Shown here one piece after another: positions 35,603 to 46,100 of a DNA stretch of 64,000 nt. The stretch comes from Sulfuritalea sp. (lineage in GTDB: Bacteria; Pseudomonadota; Gammaproteobacteria; Burkholderiales; Rhodocyclaceae): assembly GCF_017302275.1 (NCBI RefSeq), contig NZ_JAFLDR010000009.1:62001-126000 (forward strand), written 5' to 3'. Position 1 is the first letter of the stretch. Each line of letters begins with the position of its first letter. The notes under the pieces were generated by a model. It had not been told where the DNA came from. It saw only the letters and a list, made by a program, of their open reading frames with translations, and made no database searches. The translations under genes were made by a program, and so were the position numbers.

Positions 35603-36604
35603 GTGGGCTTCAAGGCTTACCTGATCAATCAGGAAGACGGCAAGGTTGCCAGTCGTTTTGTCGAAATGGACGAAGCGCAGCTCGATCCCGGCGAAGTCAC
35701 CGTCGCCGTCACGCACTCGAGCATCAACTACAAGGACGCCCTGGCTGCAACGGGAGCGGGGCGCATCATTCGGCGCTTTCCCTGCATCGGCGGCATCGAC
35801 CTGGCCGGGCGCGTCATGGCCAGTACCGATCCGCGTTTCAAGGCGGGAGACGATGTTCTCGCCACCAGCTACGATATCGGCGTGGCCCATCACGGCGGTT
35901 ATGCTGAAATGGCCCGCCTGCCCGCCGACTGGGTGGTAAAGCTGCCCGCCGGCTTGTCTCGTGCCGACGCGATGGCGCTTGGAACCGCTGGTTTCACCGC
36001 CGGATTGGCCGTGGTGCGCATGGAACACGATGGCCTCGCTCCGGCCAAGGGTCCGGTGGTCGTTTCCGGAGCCACGGGCGGGGTGGGCAGCATCGCCATC
36101 GAAATCCTGGCCAAACGCGGCTATCGCGTCGTCGCATTGACCGGCAAGGAGGCAGAAACCGACTACCTGAAAGGACTCGGCGCCACGGAGGTCATGTTGC
36201 GCCAGTCGCTCGACCTTACCAAGATCAAGCCCCTGGGCAAGGAAACCTGGGCCGGCGCGGTGGATAACCTCGGCGGCGACGTGCTGACATGGATGGCCAG
36301 CACCATGAAAGTCGGTGGGACGCTGGCCTCGATCGGCCTGGCGGCCAGCCATGCCCTCAACACCACCGTCATGCCCTTCATCCTGCGTGGCGTGAGCCTG
36401 CTCGGGATCGATTCGGTGAATTGCCCGATGGCGCAGCGCGCTGCCGTTTGGCAGCATCTGGCGACCGACATGCGGCCGGCGCACCTGGCACCGGGATCAG
36501 GTCAGATGGTGCGTGAAATTGCCTTCGATCATCTGCCCGCCGCGTTCGATGACTATCTGCAGGGACGGGTCAAGGGGCGTGTCGTAGTGAATATCGCCGC
36601 GTGA
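35603..36604 (+). CDS. acuI: Acrylyl-CoA reductase-like medium-chain oxidoreductase (AcuI/YhdH)
   Basis: A 333-residue NADPH-dependent zinc-free MDR enzyme: FKAYLINQEDGKV at the start, SSINYKDALAATG, CIGGIDLAGRV, SYDIGVAHHGGYAE, the Rossmann motif VSGATGGVGSIAIEIL and HALNTTVMPFILRGVSLLGIDSV, all typical of YhdH/AcuI. AcuI reduces acrylyl-CoA to propionyl-CoA. GTG 35603 is chosen because GAGGAGG precedes it at ideal distance; ATG 35576 has none. A TATAAT lies at 35491-35496. Next to prpE, it fits acrylate/propionate metabolism. Confidence 0.9.
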   Translation: MGFKAYLINQEDGKVASRFVEMDEAQLDPGEVTVAVTHSSINYKDALAATGAGRIIRRFPCIGGIDLAGRVMASTDPRFKAGDDVLATSYDIGVAHHGGYAEMARLPADWVVKLPAGLSRADAMALGTAGFTAGLAVVRMEHDGLAPAKGPVVVSGATGGVGSIAIEILAKRGYRVVALTGKEAETDYLKGLGATEVMLRQSLDLTKIKPLGKETWAGAVDNLGGDVLTWMASTMKVGGTLASIGLAASHALNTTVMPFILRGVSLLGIDSVNCPMAQRAAVWQHLATDMRPAHLAPGSGQMVREIAFDHLPAAFDDYLQGRVKGRVVVNIAA

Positions 36605-36664
36605 GCCGGCAAGTCAACAGCCAACACACCAACCAAAGCAAATCACAACCAAGCGAGGATCGTC

Positions 36665-38557
36665 ATGGGAAAGTATGCGGAGTTTCACAAGCGCTCGATC
36701 AACCAACGCGATGAATTCTGGGCCGAGGAGGCCAAATTGATCGACTGGCAGACCCCACCCCAGCAGATCTGCGACTTTTCCCGTCCGCCATTCACCAAGT
36801 GGTTCACCGGTGGCAAGACCAACCTCTGCCACAACGCGGTCGACAGGCATGCGGCCAATCGCCCGAACGACCGGGCCCTGGTCTACATCTCCACGGAGAC
36901 CAACGAGGAAAAGAGCTATACCTTTGCCGAGCTGAAATCGGAGGTCATGCGCACGGCGGCAATCATGAAGTCGCTAGGCGTCGGTCGTGGCGACCGGGTG
37001 CTGATCTACATGCCGATGATTGCCGAAGCGACCTTCGCCATCCTAGCCTGTGCGCGGATCGGCGCCATCCATTCGGTGGTGTTCGGCGGCTTCGCTTCCG
37101 GTTCGCTGGCCACGCGCATCGACGACGCCAAGCCCAAGCTGATCGTCTCCAGCGATGCCGGCATGCGAGGAGGAAAGGCCGTACCCTACAAGCACCTGCT
37201 CGATGAAGCCTGCAAGCTCGCCGAGTTTCCGCCGCAAAAGGTGCTGATGATCGATCGCGGCCTCGACAAGGGCTGGCCGCGCGTCGCCGGCCGCGATGTC
37301 GACTACGCCGAATTGTGCGCCCAGCATTTGAATGCCGAGGTTCCCTGCGAGTGGATGGAGTCCAGCGAGCCGTCCTACATCCTTTACACCTCCGGGACGA
37401 CGGGCAAACCCAAGGGCGTGCAACGCGATACCGGTGGCTATGCAGTGGCGCTGGCGGCGTCGATGAAGCACATCTTCACCGGTGGCGCCGGCGAGACCAT
37501 GTTCTCCACCTCGGACATCGGCTGGGTGGTCGGCCACAGCTATATCATCTATGGTCCGCTGATCGCCGGCATGGCCACCATCATGTACGAAGGCACGCCG
37601 ATCCGTCCCGATCCGGGCATCTGGTGGCAGATCGTCGAAAAGTACAAGGTCACGGTGATGTTCTCGGCGCCGACTGCCGTTCGCGTGCTGAAGAAGAGCG
37701 ACAACAGCTGGCTGCACAAGTACGACTTGTCCACTCTCAAGCACCTGTTCCTCGCCGGCGAGCCCCTAGACCAGCCGACACACGAATGGATCATGGGCGA
37801 ACTCAAGCTGCCGGTGATCGACAACTACTGGCAGACCGAAACCGGTTGGCCGATCCTGTCGACGGTGCGTGGCATCGAGGACACCAAGGTCAAATTCGGC
37901 ACCCCGAGCTTTCCGGTCTATGGCTACGACCTGCGCATCTTTCGCGAGGACGGCACGGAATGCGATGCCAACGAGAAGGGCATCGTCGGCATCGTCCCGC
38001 CCCTGCCACCGGGCTGCCTGTCTACCATCTGGGGTGATGACGAGCGTTTCGTCAGCACCTATTTCAGCCTGTTCAAGGAACCGCAGGTGTATTCCTCGTT
38101 CGACTGGGGCATCAGGGACGAGGAGGGCTACCACTACATCCTCGGCCGCACCGACGATGTGATCAACGTCGCCGGCCATCGCCTGGGCACCCGCGAGATC
38201 GAGGAGGCCGTGCAGGGACACAATGCCGTGGCCGAGGTTGCCGTGGTCGGCGTCAACGACCAGTTGAAAGGACAAGAGCCGGTGGCCTTTGCCGTGGTCA
38301 AGGATCCGGCACGGATCGCCACTCCGGAACTGCGTGCGGCGCTGGAAGCGGAAATTAAGAAGGTAGTCGACGGGAACTTGGGCGCCATTGCCCGACCGAA
38401 GCGGGTGCACTTCGTCACCGGCCTGCCCAAGACGCGCTCCGGCAAGATGTTGCGTCGCTCGATCCAGGCGCTGGCCGAAGGGCGCGATGCCGGCGACCTG
38501 ACTACGATCGACGACCCTTCGACCCTCGAACAGATCAAGGCCGCGCTGGCGGGCTAA
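36665..38557 (+). CDS. prpE: Propionate--CoA ligase
   Basis: A 630-residue adenylate-forming enzyme that makes propionyl-CoA from propionate, ATP and CoA. It has an acetyl-CoA-synthetase N-terminal domain (FHKRSINQRDEFWAEEAKLIDW, which is PrpE-like), the P-loop YTSGTTGKPKGVQRD, DNYWQTETGWPI, the hinge GRTDDVINVAGHRLGTREIEE and the acylation-site lysine in LPKTRSGKMLRR. It follows acuI after 60 bases, so the two are likely an operon ending at the strong terminator 38576-38604. Confidence 0.95.
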   Translation: MGKYAEFHKRSINQRDEFWAEEAKLIDWQTPPQQICDFSRPPFTKWFTGGKTNLCHNAVDRHAANRPNDRALVYISTETNEEKSYTFAELKSEVMRTAAIMKSLGVGRGDRVLIYMPMIAEATFAILACARIGAIHSVVFGGFASGSLATRIDDAKPKLIVSSDAGMRGGKAVPYKHLLDEACKLAEFPPQKVLMIDRGLDKGWPRVAGRDVDYAELCAQHLNAEVPCEWMESSEPSYILYTSGTTGKPKGVQRDTGGYAVALAASMKHIFTGGAGETMFSTSDIGWVVGHSYIIYGPLIAGMATIMYEGTPIRPDPGIWWQIVEKYKVTVMFSAPTAVRVLKKSDNSWLHKYDLSTLKHLFLAGEPLDQPTHEWIMGELKLPVIDNYWQTETGWPILSTVRGIEDTKVKFGTPSFPVYGYDLRIFREDGTECDANEKGIVGIVPPLPPGCLSTIWGDDERFVSTYFSLFKEPQVYSSFDWGIRDEEGYHYILGRTDDVINVAGHRLGTREIEEAVQGHNAVAEVAVVGVNDQLKGQEPVAFAVVKDPARIATPELRAALEAEIKKVVDGNLGAIARPKRVHFVTGLPKTRSGKMLRRSIQALAEGRDAGDLTTIDDPSTLEQIKAALAG

Positions 38558-38575
38558 GAGACTGCTCGGCGTCGC

Positions 38576-38604
38576 GGGCGCCCCCGAGGGGGCGCCCTTT
38601 TTTC
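38576..38604 (+). terminator. Strong terminator after prpE
   Basis: GGGCGCCCCC-ga-GGGGGCGCCC followed by T6. It separates the acuI-prpE unit from the secretion locus. Confidence 0.92.
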
Positions 38605-38754
38605 TCCCAACTGCATCAGGTCGCTGGAAAACGCGTTGTGGAATTCGGGTCGAAGCCTGCCCGGCTTGAGTTTGAAGGCATAATCCATACTCCAGTCCAA
38701 TGTAGTTTTTTCCGACATGAATCGACCTGATCGAGTCCAGGGCATCCAGAAGAC

Positions 38755-41001
38755 ATGCAGGGCATGAACGCCGAGCCGCATTGGGAAGGGACCGAGCGCC
38801 GACAGGCTTGCGACGACGGATTTTCCGGGCCCGAGCGGCGTTTTGGCTTGCACACCCGGGTCGATGGGATACGGGAAGATCTCCTCCACCATGATCCGCT
38901 GCTCGATTGCCTTGTCCAGTTGACGCGCATTCATGGGCGACCGAGCACCCATGCCGCACTTGCCGCCGGATTGCCGCTACCGGCGGAGGGTTTGACCCCT
39001 TCCCTGTTCGTCCGGGCGGCCCAGCGCGCCGGTTTTGCCAGCAAGCTTGTGCGGCGTTCGCTGAACGAGGTCGACACCGCATTGCTGCCGGTCATCCTCT
39101 TGCTCAAGGACAATGAAGCCTGCATCCTGCTGGGATGGGAGGAATCGGGTAGCCATGCCCGCCTGCTCTTCCCCGATACCGGGCAGGGTGCCGTGACAAT
39201 GCCGCGGGAAGAGCTTGCGACACGCTACACCGGCATCGCAATCTTTGCCCGCCCGCATTTCCGTTTCGACCAGCGTTCGCCGGAAGTGGCCGAGGTGCAT
39301 CAACGCCACTGGTTCTGGGGAGCGATACTCGAGCAGTTGCCGGTCTATCGCGACATCATCGGCGCTGCGGCCTTGGTTAATGTCTTTGCGCTGGCGATGC
39401 CGGTATTCACGATGAACATCTATGACCGCGTGGTGCCCAACAACGCGATCGAAACCCTGTGGATGCTCAGTGCCGGTTTGCTCCTGGTTTTCGGCATCGA
39501 TTACGTGGTTCGATTGTTGCGCGGGCACTTCGTCGATCTCGCCAGTTCCCGCATCGACCTGAAACTGTCGTCCCTGATCATGGAGCGCGTGCTGGGCATG
39601 CGGCTGGCGCATCGGCCGGCCTCGGTCGGTTCCTTCGCGGCCAACCTGCGCTCGTTTGAAACCATCAGGGATTTCATCGCCTCGGCCACGGTGACCGCCG
39701 TTATCGACCTGCCCTTCACGCTGATCTTCCTCGCGGTCATGCTCTGGATATCCTGGCCGCTGGTCGTGTTTCCGGTTCTTGGAATCGTCGGCGTCCTGAT
39801 ATACAGCTACGTGATCCAGTACAAGATGCGCGAGCTTTCCGAAACCACCTTCCGCGCCTCCGCCTTGCGCAATGCAACCCTGATTGAAAGCCTCACCGCG
39901 CTGGAAACCATCAAGGCCAACGGGGCCGAAGGCCTGATGCAGGCCAAGTGGGAAAGCACGGCGGCATTTCTGGCCCGAACAAGTGCCCGCCTGCGCCTGC
40001 TATCCGCGTCGGCGATGAACGGCGCCTCGACCATATCGCAGTTGGTCAATCTGTTGATCATCATCGCCGGCGTCTACCTGATCCACGAACGCTGGCTCAC
40101 GATGGGTGGCTTGATCGCCTGCACTATGCTGGCCGGACGGGCCATGGCGCCGCTGGGTCAGGTGGTCGGCTTGCTAATGCAGTTCGAAAATGCCAAGACG
40201 GCACTGGCCGGCCTCGAACGGACGATGACGACGCCCGGGGAGCGTGCGGAGGAATCCTCGTTCATCCATCGACCGGAGATACGTGGCGAGATCGAGTTTC
40301 GCAATGTCAGCTTCTCCTATCCCGGCCACGGCCAGGAAGTCCTGCGCGACGTCTCGTTTCGCATCAAGCCCGGCGAGCGGGTTGTGGTGCTGGGTCGGGT
40401 CGGGTCGGGCAAGACGACCTTGCACAAGCTCATGCTCGGGCTCTACCAGCCGACGGAGGGGGCGGTGTTGCTGGACGGCGTCGACCTGCGGCAACTGGAC
40501 CCGGCCGACCTCAGGCGCAACGTCGGCTATGTCGAGCAGGACACCCTTTTGTTCTACGGCAGCCTGCGCGAAAACATCGCCTTGCGCGCACCCTATGCCG
40601 ACGACCTCGCCGTGGTCACGGCCGCCGAAGCTGGCGGCTTGGCGGGGTTCGTCAATCGCCATCCCGAGGGCTATGACATGGTGATCGGCGAGCGCGGCGC
40701 CTCGCTGTCTGGTGGCCAGCGGCAAGGGGTTGCCATTGCCCGCGCCATGCTGCTCGATCCGCCCGTATTGCTGCTCGACGAACCGACCAGCTCCATGGAT
40801 TTCACCTCGGAAAGCCAGTTCAAGGAGAACCTGAAAAAGTTCATGGAACAGAAGACGATGGTTCTGGTGACCCATCGCGTCAGCCTGATTGACTTGGCGG
40901 ATCGTATGATCGTGATCGATGACGGCAGGGTGGTCAAGGACGGTCCGCGGCAGGAAGTCATCGAATCGCTGCAGGCGGGACGGGTCGGGCGCGCATCATG
41001 A
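38755..41001 (+). CDS. Type I secretion ABC exporter with N-terminal C39-like domain (LapB type)
   Basis: A 748-residue fused membrane/ATPase protein exporting the giant adhesin. Residues ~45-175 are a C39-peptidase-like domain (DPLLDCLVQLTRIHGRPST) of the LapB kind, expected to dock substrate and not to cleave. About six membrane segments cover 200-460. The ATPase has Walker A GRVGSGKTT, signature LSGGQRQG, Walker B LLLDEPTSSMD and H-loop VTHR. It overlaps the adaptor gene's ATG by four bases. The start could also be ATG 38764. Confidence 0.93.
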   Translation: MQGMNAEPHWEGTERRQACDDGFSGPERRFGLHTRVDGIREDLLHHDPLLDCLVQLTRIHGRPSTHAALAAGLPLPAEGLTPSLFVRAAQRAGFASKLVRRSLNEVDTALLPVILLLKDNEACILLGWEESGSHARLLFPDTGQGAVTMPREELATRYTGIAIFARPHFRFDQRSPEVAEVHQRHWFWGAILEQLPVYRDIIGAAALVNVFALAMPVFTMNIYDRVVPNNAIETLWMLSAGLLLVFGIDYVVRLLRGHFVDLASSRIDLKLSSLIMERVLGMRLAHRPASVGSFAANLRSFETIRDFIASATVTAVIDLPFTLIFLAVMLWISWPLVVFPVLGIVGVLIYSYVIQYKMRELSETTFRASALRNATLIESLTALETIKANGAEGLMQAKWESTAAFLARTSARLRLLSASAMNGASTISQLVNLLIIIAGVYLIHERWLTMGGLIACTMLAGRAMAPLGQVVGLLMQFENAKTALAGLERTMTTPGERAEESSFIHRPEIRGEIEFRNVSFSYPGHGQEVLRDVSFRIKPGERVVVLGRVGSGKTTLHKLMLGLYQPTEGAVLLDGVDLRQLDPADLRRNVGYVEQDTLLFYGSLRENIALRAPYADDLAVVTAAEAGGLAGFVNRHPEGYDMVIGERGASLSGGQRQGVAIARAMLLDPPVLLLDEPTSSMDFTSESQFKENLKKFMEQKTMVLVTHRVSLIDLADRMIVIDDGRVVKDGPRQEVIESLQAGRVGRAS

Positions 41002-42428
41002 ACCTGCAAACCGTAGCACAACGATTGGTGGCCGTGCTGACCCGGCTCCAGGGTTGGCTCGAAGCGGTCCGGGTGCGAGTGCAGCCGCATGTCGAACGCT
41101 GGCTTGCCGACTGGAAGGAAAATCCGGACAACCGGGAGGCGGATTTCGTTCAGGACGCCGACCATTTCATGATCCACCAGGAGCCGTTGCGGGCCCGGAT
41201 CCTGATCAAGACGATCTTGATCGCTGGTGCACTCTTCATCATGTGGTCTGCCGTGGCCCTGGTCGACGAGATCACCAAGGGCGAAGGCAAGGTGATTCCA
41301 TCCAGCCAGATCCAGGTTCTGCAAAGCCTCGATGGAGGAATCGTCGCCGAGATCAATGTAAAGGAAGGACAGGTGGTCGACGCCGGACAGATTTTGCTGC
41401 GCGTCGATCCCACCCGCTTCGAGTCGTCCGTACGGGAAAATCGCTCGCAATACCTGGCGCTCAGTGCCAAAGCAGCGCGGCTGCGGGCATTGGCCGACGG
41501 ACTGCCCTTCGTGCCGCCGCCGGAAGTCCTGGTCGAGGATTCGAAAACAGTGCAGGACGAGCAGCGGCTGTACCAGACAGCCCGCTCGAACGTCGAGGCG
41601 CAGATTTCGATCGCCCGGCAACAATTGATCCAGCGCCAGCAGGAACTTTCGGAAATGCGCTTCAAGCGTGAGCAGGCGTCGCAGGCCTACGAACTCACCG
41701 CCAAGGAACTGGCCGTCACCAAGCCCCTGATCGATTCGGGCGCCGTATCCGAAGTCGAGTTGCTGCGCCTGGAGCGGGATACCTCCCGCTTCCGGGGCGA
41801 GCGCGACATGGCGGCGGCACAGATACTGAGGTCCCAGGCCGCCATGTCCGAGGCTTCGCGCAAGATAGAGGAGGTCGAACTGAACGCGCGTAACGAAGTG
41901 CGTAAGGATCTGGCCGAGACCATGGCCAAACTCAATGCCTTCACTGAAGGCGGCGTTGGCCTCGCCGACAAGGTGAAACATGCGTCAGTCCGTTCGCCCG
42001 TCAAGGGCACGGTCAGCCGCCTCCTGGTGAATACGGTGGGCGGCGTGGTCCAGCCGGGGCGTGACCTGGTGGAGGTCGTGCCGCTTGATGACGCGCTGAT
42101 CCTCGAAGCCAAGGTGGCCCCCAAGGACATTGCCTTCCTGCGACCTGGACAACCGGCGATGGTCAAATTCACCGCTTACGACTTTTCGACTTATGGCGGA
42201 CTGGAGGCGAAGCTGGAGCATATCGGCGCCGATTCCATCACCGATGAGAAGGGCAATACCTTTTTCCTGGTCCGGGTGCGCACCAACAAATCCCGACTTG
42301 GCGCGAACCTGCCGATTATTCCGGGAATGGTCGCCGAAGTCGACATCATTACCGGACAGAAAAGCATCCTTGCCTACTTGCTGAAACCGGTGCTTCGGGC
42401 CAAGCAGGGCGCGCTGACCGAGCGCTGA
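40998..42428 (+). CDS. HlyD-family type I secretion adaptor (LapC type)
   Basis: A 476-residue membrane fusion protein linking exporter and TolC across the periplasm. It has a cytoplasmic start, one membrane segment (~71-92, [22 protein letters not shown]), a lipoyl half-motif [37 protein letters not shown], a long coiled-coil hairpin (~130-320, e.g. [20 protein letters not shown]), the second lipoyl half [27 protein letters not shown] and a beta-barrel. Its length is normal. It is coupled to the exporter. Confidence 0.94.
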   Translation: MNLQTVAQRLVAVLTRLQGWLEAVRVRVQPHVERWLADWKENPDNREADFVQDADHFMIHQEPLRARILIKTILIAGALFIMWSAVALVDEITKGEGKVIPSSQIQVLQSLDGGIVAEINVKEGQVVDAGQILLRVDPTRFESSVRENRSQYLALSAKAARLRALADGLPFVPPPEVLVEDSKTVQDEQRLYQTARSNVEAQISIARQQLIQRQQELSEMRFKREQASQAYELTAKELAVTKPLIDSGAVSEVELLRLERDTSRFRGERDMAAAQILRSQAAMSEASRKIEEVELNARNEVRKDLAETMAKLNAFTEGGVGLADKVKHASVRSPVKGTVSRLLVNTVGGVVQPGRDLVEVVPLDDALILEAKVAPKDIAFLRPGQPAMVKFTAYDFSTYGGLEAKLEHIGADSITDEKGNTFFLVRVRTNKSRLGANLPIIPGMVAEVDIITGQKSILAYLLKPVLRAKQGALTER

Positions 42429-42433
42429 ATCCG

Positions 42434-43102
42434 GTGCCTTCACGTTCGCCGGCTCCTCCCCGCCATCTGTTCGTATCGGCGTCGGGGGCGGCGTTGCCGC
42501 GATGGCTGGAGGCCTTCCCCAAGGCTGCCGTAGTTGCTTTCGGAACCGCTGTAAAGCCTTTGCCTGCAACAACGCTGGTTTGGCTGTATCTGAACGATGG
42601 TGGCCCTTCCCCGGAACAGTTGGCCGCACTGCAACAGGTGGTCGGTAGCGCGCGGATCATCGTTTTGGCCGACCGGCCCGACAGTGAACAGGCACGGACG
42701 CTGATTGCCGTCGGCGGTCGCGGCTACTGCAATGCCCATGCCGCAGCGGCCAATTTACGGCGGGTGGCCGGTGTCGTTCAGGCAGGCGGGCTGTGGATTG
42801 GGGAAGAATTGATGCGGAGGCTGCTCGCTTCCACTCAAGCAGCCATGTCTCGCATGCCTGCCGGCGCCCTGCCGCATGCGGCGACAAACCCGGCCATCGC
42901 TGACCGCCTGGCGACGTTGACCCGGCGCGAACGGGAAGTAGCCGGCGCGGTGGCCGACGGATCCAGCAACAAGGAGATCGCCCGCCAACTGGGGATTACG
43001 GAACGCACCGTGAAAGCCCATACGGGCGCTGTGTTTCATAAACTCAACGCGCGCGACAGGCTCCACCTTGCGCTGATGATCAACAGCCAGCGGCCATCCT
43101 GA
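42434..43102 (+). CDS. LuxR-type response regulator-like transcription factor
   Basis: A 222-residue regulator. The C-terminal ~65 residues are a GerE/Lux[57 protein letters not shown]. The N-terminal ~130 residues look like a degenerate receiver ([30 protein letters not shown]) without a recognisable phospho-Asp pocket. GTG 42434 starts five bases after the adaptor stop. It lies between the secretion genes and the adhesin gene and probably controls the adhesin. Confidence 0.88.
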   Translation: MPSRSPAPPRHLFVSASGAALPRWLEAFPKAAVVAFGTAVKPLPATTLVWLYLNDGGPSPEQLAALQQVVGSARIIVLADRPDSEQARTLIAVGGRGYCNAHAAAANLRRVAGVVQAGGLWIGEELMRRLLASTQAAMSRMPAGALPHAATNPAIADRLATLTRREREVAGAVADGSSNKEIARQLGITERTVKAHTGAVFHKLNARDRLHLALMINSQRPS

Positions 43103-43197
43103 GCCTTATCCCGTTACTGTCCTTTGGTCCAATAGCGGTCTCTTGACCTGGTAGGTAGAGTGGCCAGCATTCCATAGTCGCGTCCGGAGAAATCATT

Positions 43198-46100
43198 ATG
43201 GCTGAATCAGGTATCGTCATCGGCAAAGTCGCATCGGTACTGGGAGAGGCCTTTGCCACGGGAACTGACGGAATCATTCGTCCGATCAACGTGGGCGATC
43301 CGGTATTTGAGGGTGAGGCGATTCAGGCTCCGCCAGGCGGACATGTTGAGCTTGCGTTTGGGGATGGTACAGCCTACTTCGCCCGTGACAATGAAAGCGT
43401 CACCCTCGATGGCAAGGTCTTCGGCGACAGTGTCGGCCAAGCGGGAAATGTTGTCGGCAGAGTTGCTTTGATCGAGGGGCAGGTGTTCGCCATGGGCCCA
43501 GACGGAACCGTACGCCAACTCAAGGCGGGCGACCCGGTGTACGAAGGCGATTTAATACAGACTTCCGCCGGCGGTCGTGTCGAACTTGCCTTCGATAACG
43601 GGAGTGTCTATTTTCTGCGGGACAAGGAATCCGTCACTCTTGATGGCATGGTCCTCGGCGGACTGGTGGCCGATGCCAGGGAAGCCGCCTTGCTGCCGGG
43701 AAGTGATGGTGAGTTGGATAACATCGCCCGTGCGATTGCGCAAGGCAACAACCTCGATCAGCTGCTGGAGGAAACGGCTGCCGGCAGGTCGTCGTTGTTT
43801 GGAAGAACGGGCGACGGTCATTCCTTCGTTCAACTGCTGCGGATTGTAGAGAGTATCGATCCTCTGGGGTATCGATTTGGGGCGCTGGATGGCGGACCGC
43901 AGGATCAAATTATTGAAAGTCGGATGGAAGGCGACGCCGACGGCGACGTCAGCACGGCGACGGTGAGCTTCAACGTCGGCAGCGTCGACGACCTGCCGCT
44001 GGCGGTCAATGACAGCCCGCTGGGCATCACCGAGGACACGCCCTTCAGCGGCACGCTGGCCGGCAACGACACGCCCTCGGGCGACGGCGGCAACCTCTGG
44101 AGCCTGGCCACGGCGGCCACCAACGGCACCGTGGTGGTCAACAACGACGGCACCTTCACCTACACCCCGAACGCCAACTTCAACGGCGCCGACAGCTTCA
44201 GCTACAGCATCACCGACGCCGACGGCGACGTCAGCACGGCGACGGTGAGCTTCAACGTCGGCGCGGTGAACGACGCGCCGACCCTGACTGTGACGGCAGC
44301 CAATCCGAGCTTTACCGAAGCGGTCGGATCGGGCACGCAGGCGGTGCCGGTCGCCGTTTTCAGCGGCGCCGCGGTGGGTAGCTTCGAAAGCGGGCAGGGC
44401 ATCGCGGGGCTCACCTTCACGGTGGGTGGCCTGGTGGATGGCGTCAATGAACGTATCGTGGTCGATGGCACCCTCATCACCTTGGGCGGCGATTCCTCGG
44501 GTACTACTGCGACCAACGGCATGAACTATACGGTCACGATAGTCGGTGGCAGCGCGACGGTAGTGCTGACCAAGGCAGCAGGAGTATCGACAGCGAATTT
44601 CAACACGCTGGTCGATGGCATTACTTACCAGAACACCAATACGGACAACCCGACGGCCGGCAACCGCGTGTTCACGCTGACACAATTGCAGGACAGCGGC
44701 GGAACGGCGGGTGGTGGCGTGGACACCATTGCGCTCAATGTCGCAAGCACCGTGACCGTCGCGGGAGTCAATGACGCGCCGGCACTTGATCTCGACGCCA
44801 GTGGCGCCGGCACGGGATTCGGCACGGTCTTCAATATCGACAATGGCAATCCGGTGGCGATCGCGGATATCGATATCCGAGTTACGGATCCGGACAGCAC
44901 AATCACGAGCGCGACGATCACCCTGACCAACCTGCAGGCTGGCGACTTTTTCGTCGCGGGTACCATGCCGGTCGGCATTACCGCGACCATCGCCGGTAAC
45001 GTGGTGACCTTGAGTGGATTGGCCAGTCAGGCAAGTTATCAGGCTGCCATCCGGGCGATCAATTTCGACACGACAAACACAGCAAGCACGACGACCCGAA
45101 ATATCACCGTTGTAGTGAACGACGGTACGGCCGCCAGCAACACGGCTACTGCCGCAATTAGCATTCTTGGCGCCGGCAATGCGCCGGTTCTCGATCTTGA
45201 CGGCAACGACAGCAGCGGCGCAACGGGGACGGCGTATCGTGGAACCTACACCCTGGGTCGTCCCGCGATCGCGATCGGCGACACCGATGTCCGCATCACC
45301 GACAGCGACAGTGCCAACCTGACCGGCGCCACCATCACCATCGCCACCAACAAGGACGGGATCAATGACCTGCTGACTGCCGGAACCCTGCCCGGAGGCA
45401 TAACGGCCAGCGCTTACAACAGCACAACTGGCGTGATGACGCTTAGCGGCACCACCACTCTGGCAAACTACCAGGCGGCGATCCGCGCCATCGCCTTCTC
45501 CACCTCCGGTTCATCCCTGGTCGACCGTGGCATCACCGTGACCGTCACCGACGGCACCAACACCAGCAATGTCGCGACCGGCACGATCGGCATCAATCGC
45601 GCGCCGACCCTCGATCTGGACGGAACTGTGGGCGGCAACAACTATGCCGTTGCCTATACCGACGGTGGCGGTGGGGTGCCTGTGACCAACCCGGGCTTGA
45701 ACTCGACGGTCATCACCGATGCCGACGGCACGGTCGCCGGCGCTACTGTCACCCTGACCAATCCCAAGGCCGGGGACGTGTTCACCATTGCTGGCAGCCT
45801 GCCCGCCGGCATCACGGCGGTCATCACCGGCAACACGGTGGCGCTGTCCGGAACCGCCACCCCGGACCAATACGAGCTCGCCATCCAGGCCATCCGCTTT
45901 TCCAACAGCACGGGCACGCCCGACACAACGCCGCGAACCATCGATATCTCTGTCAGCGATGGCGCGGTACTGTCCAACGTCGCCACCACCACGGTGACGG
46001 TTATCGACGTCGCCAGCCCGCCGGCCATCGATCTTGATGCCAACGACAGCAGCGGCGCTCCGGGAACCGGCTACGCAACAAACTTCAGCGTGACCACGCT

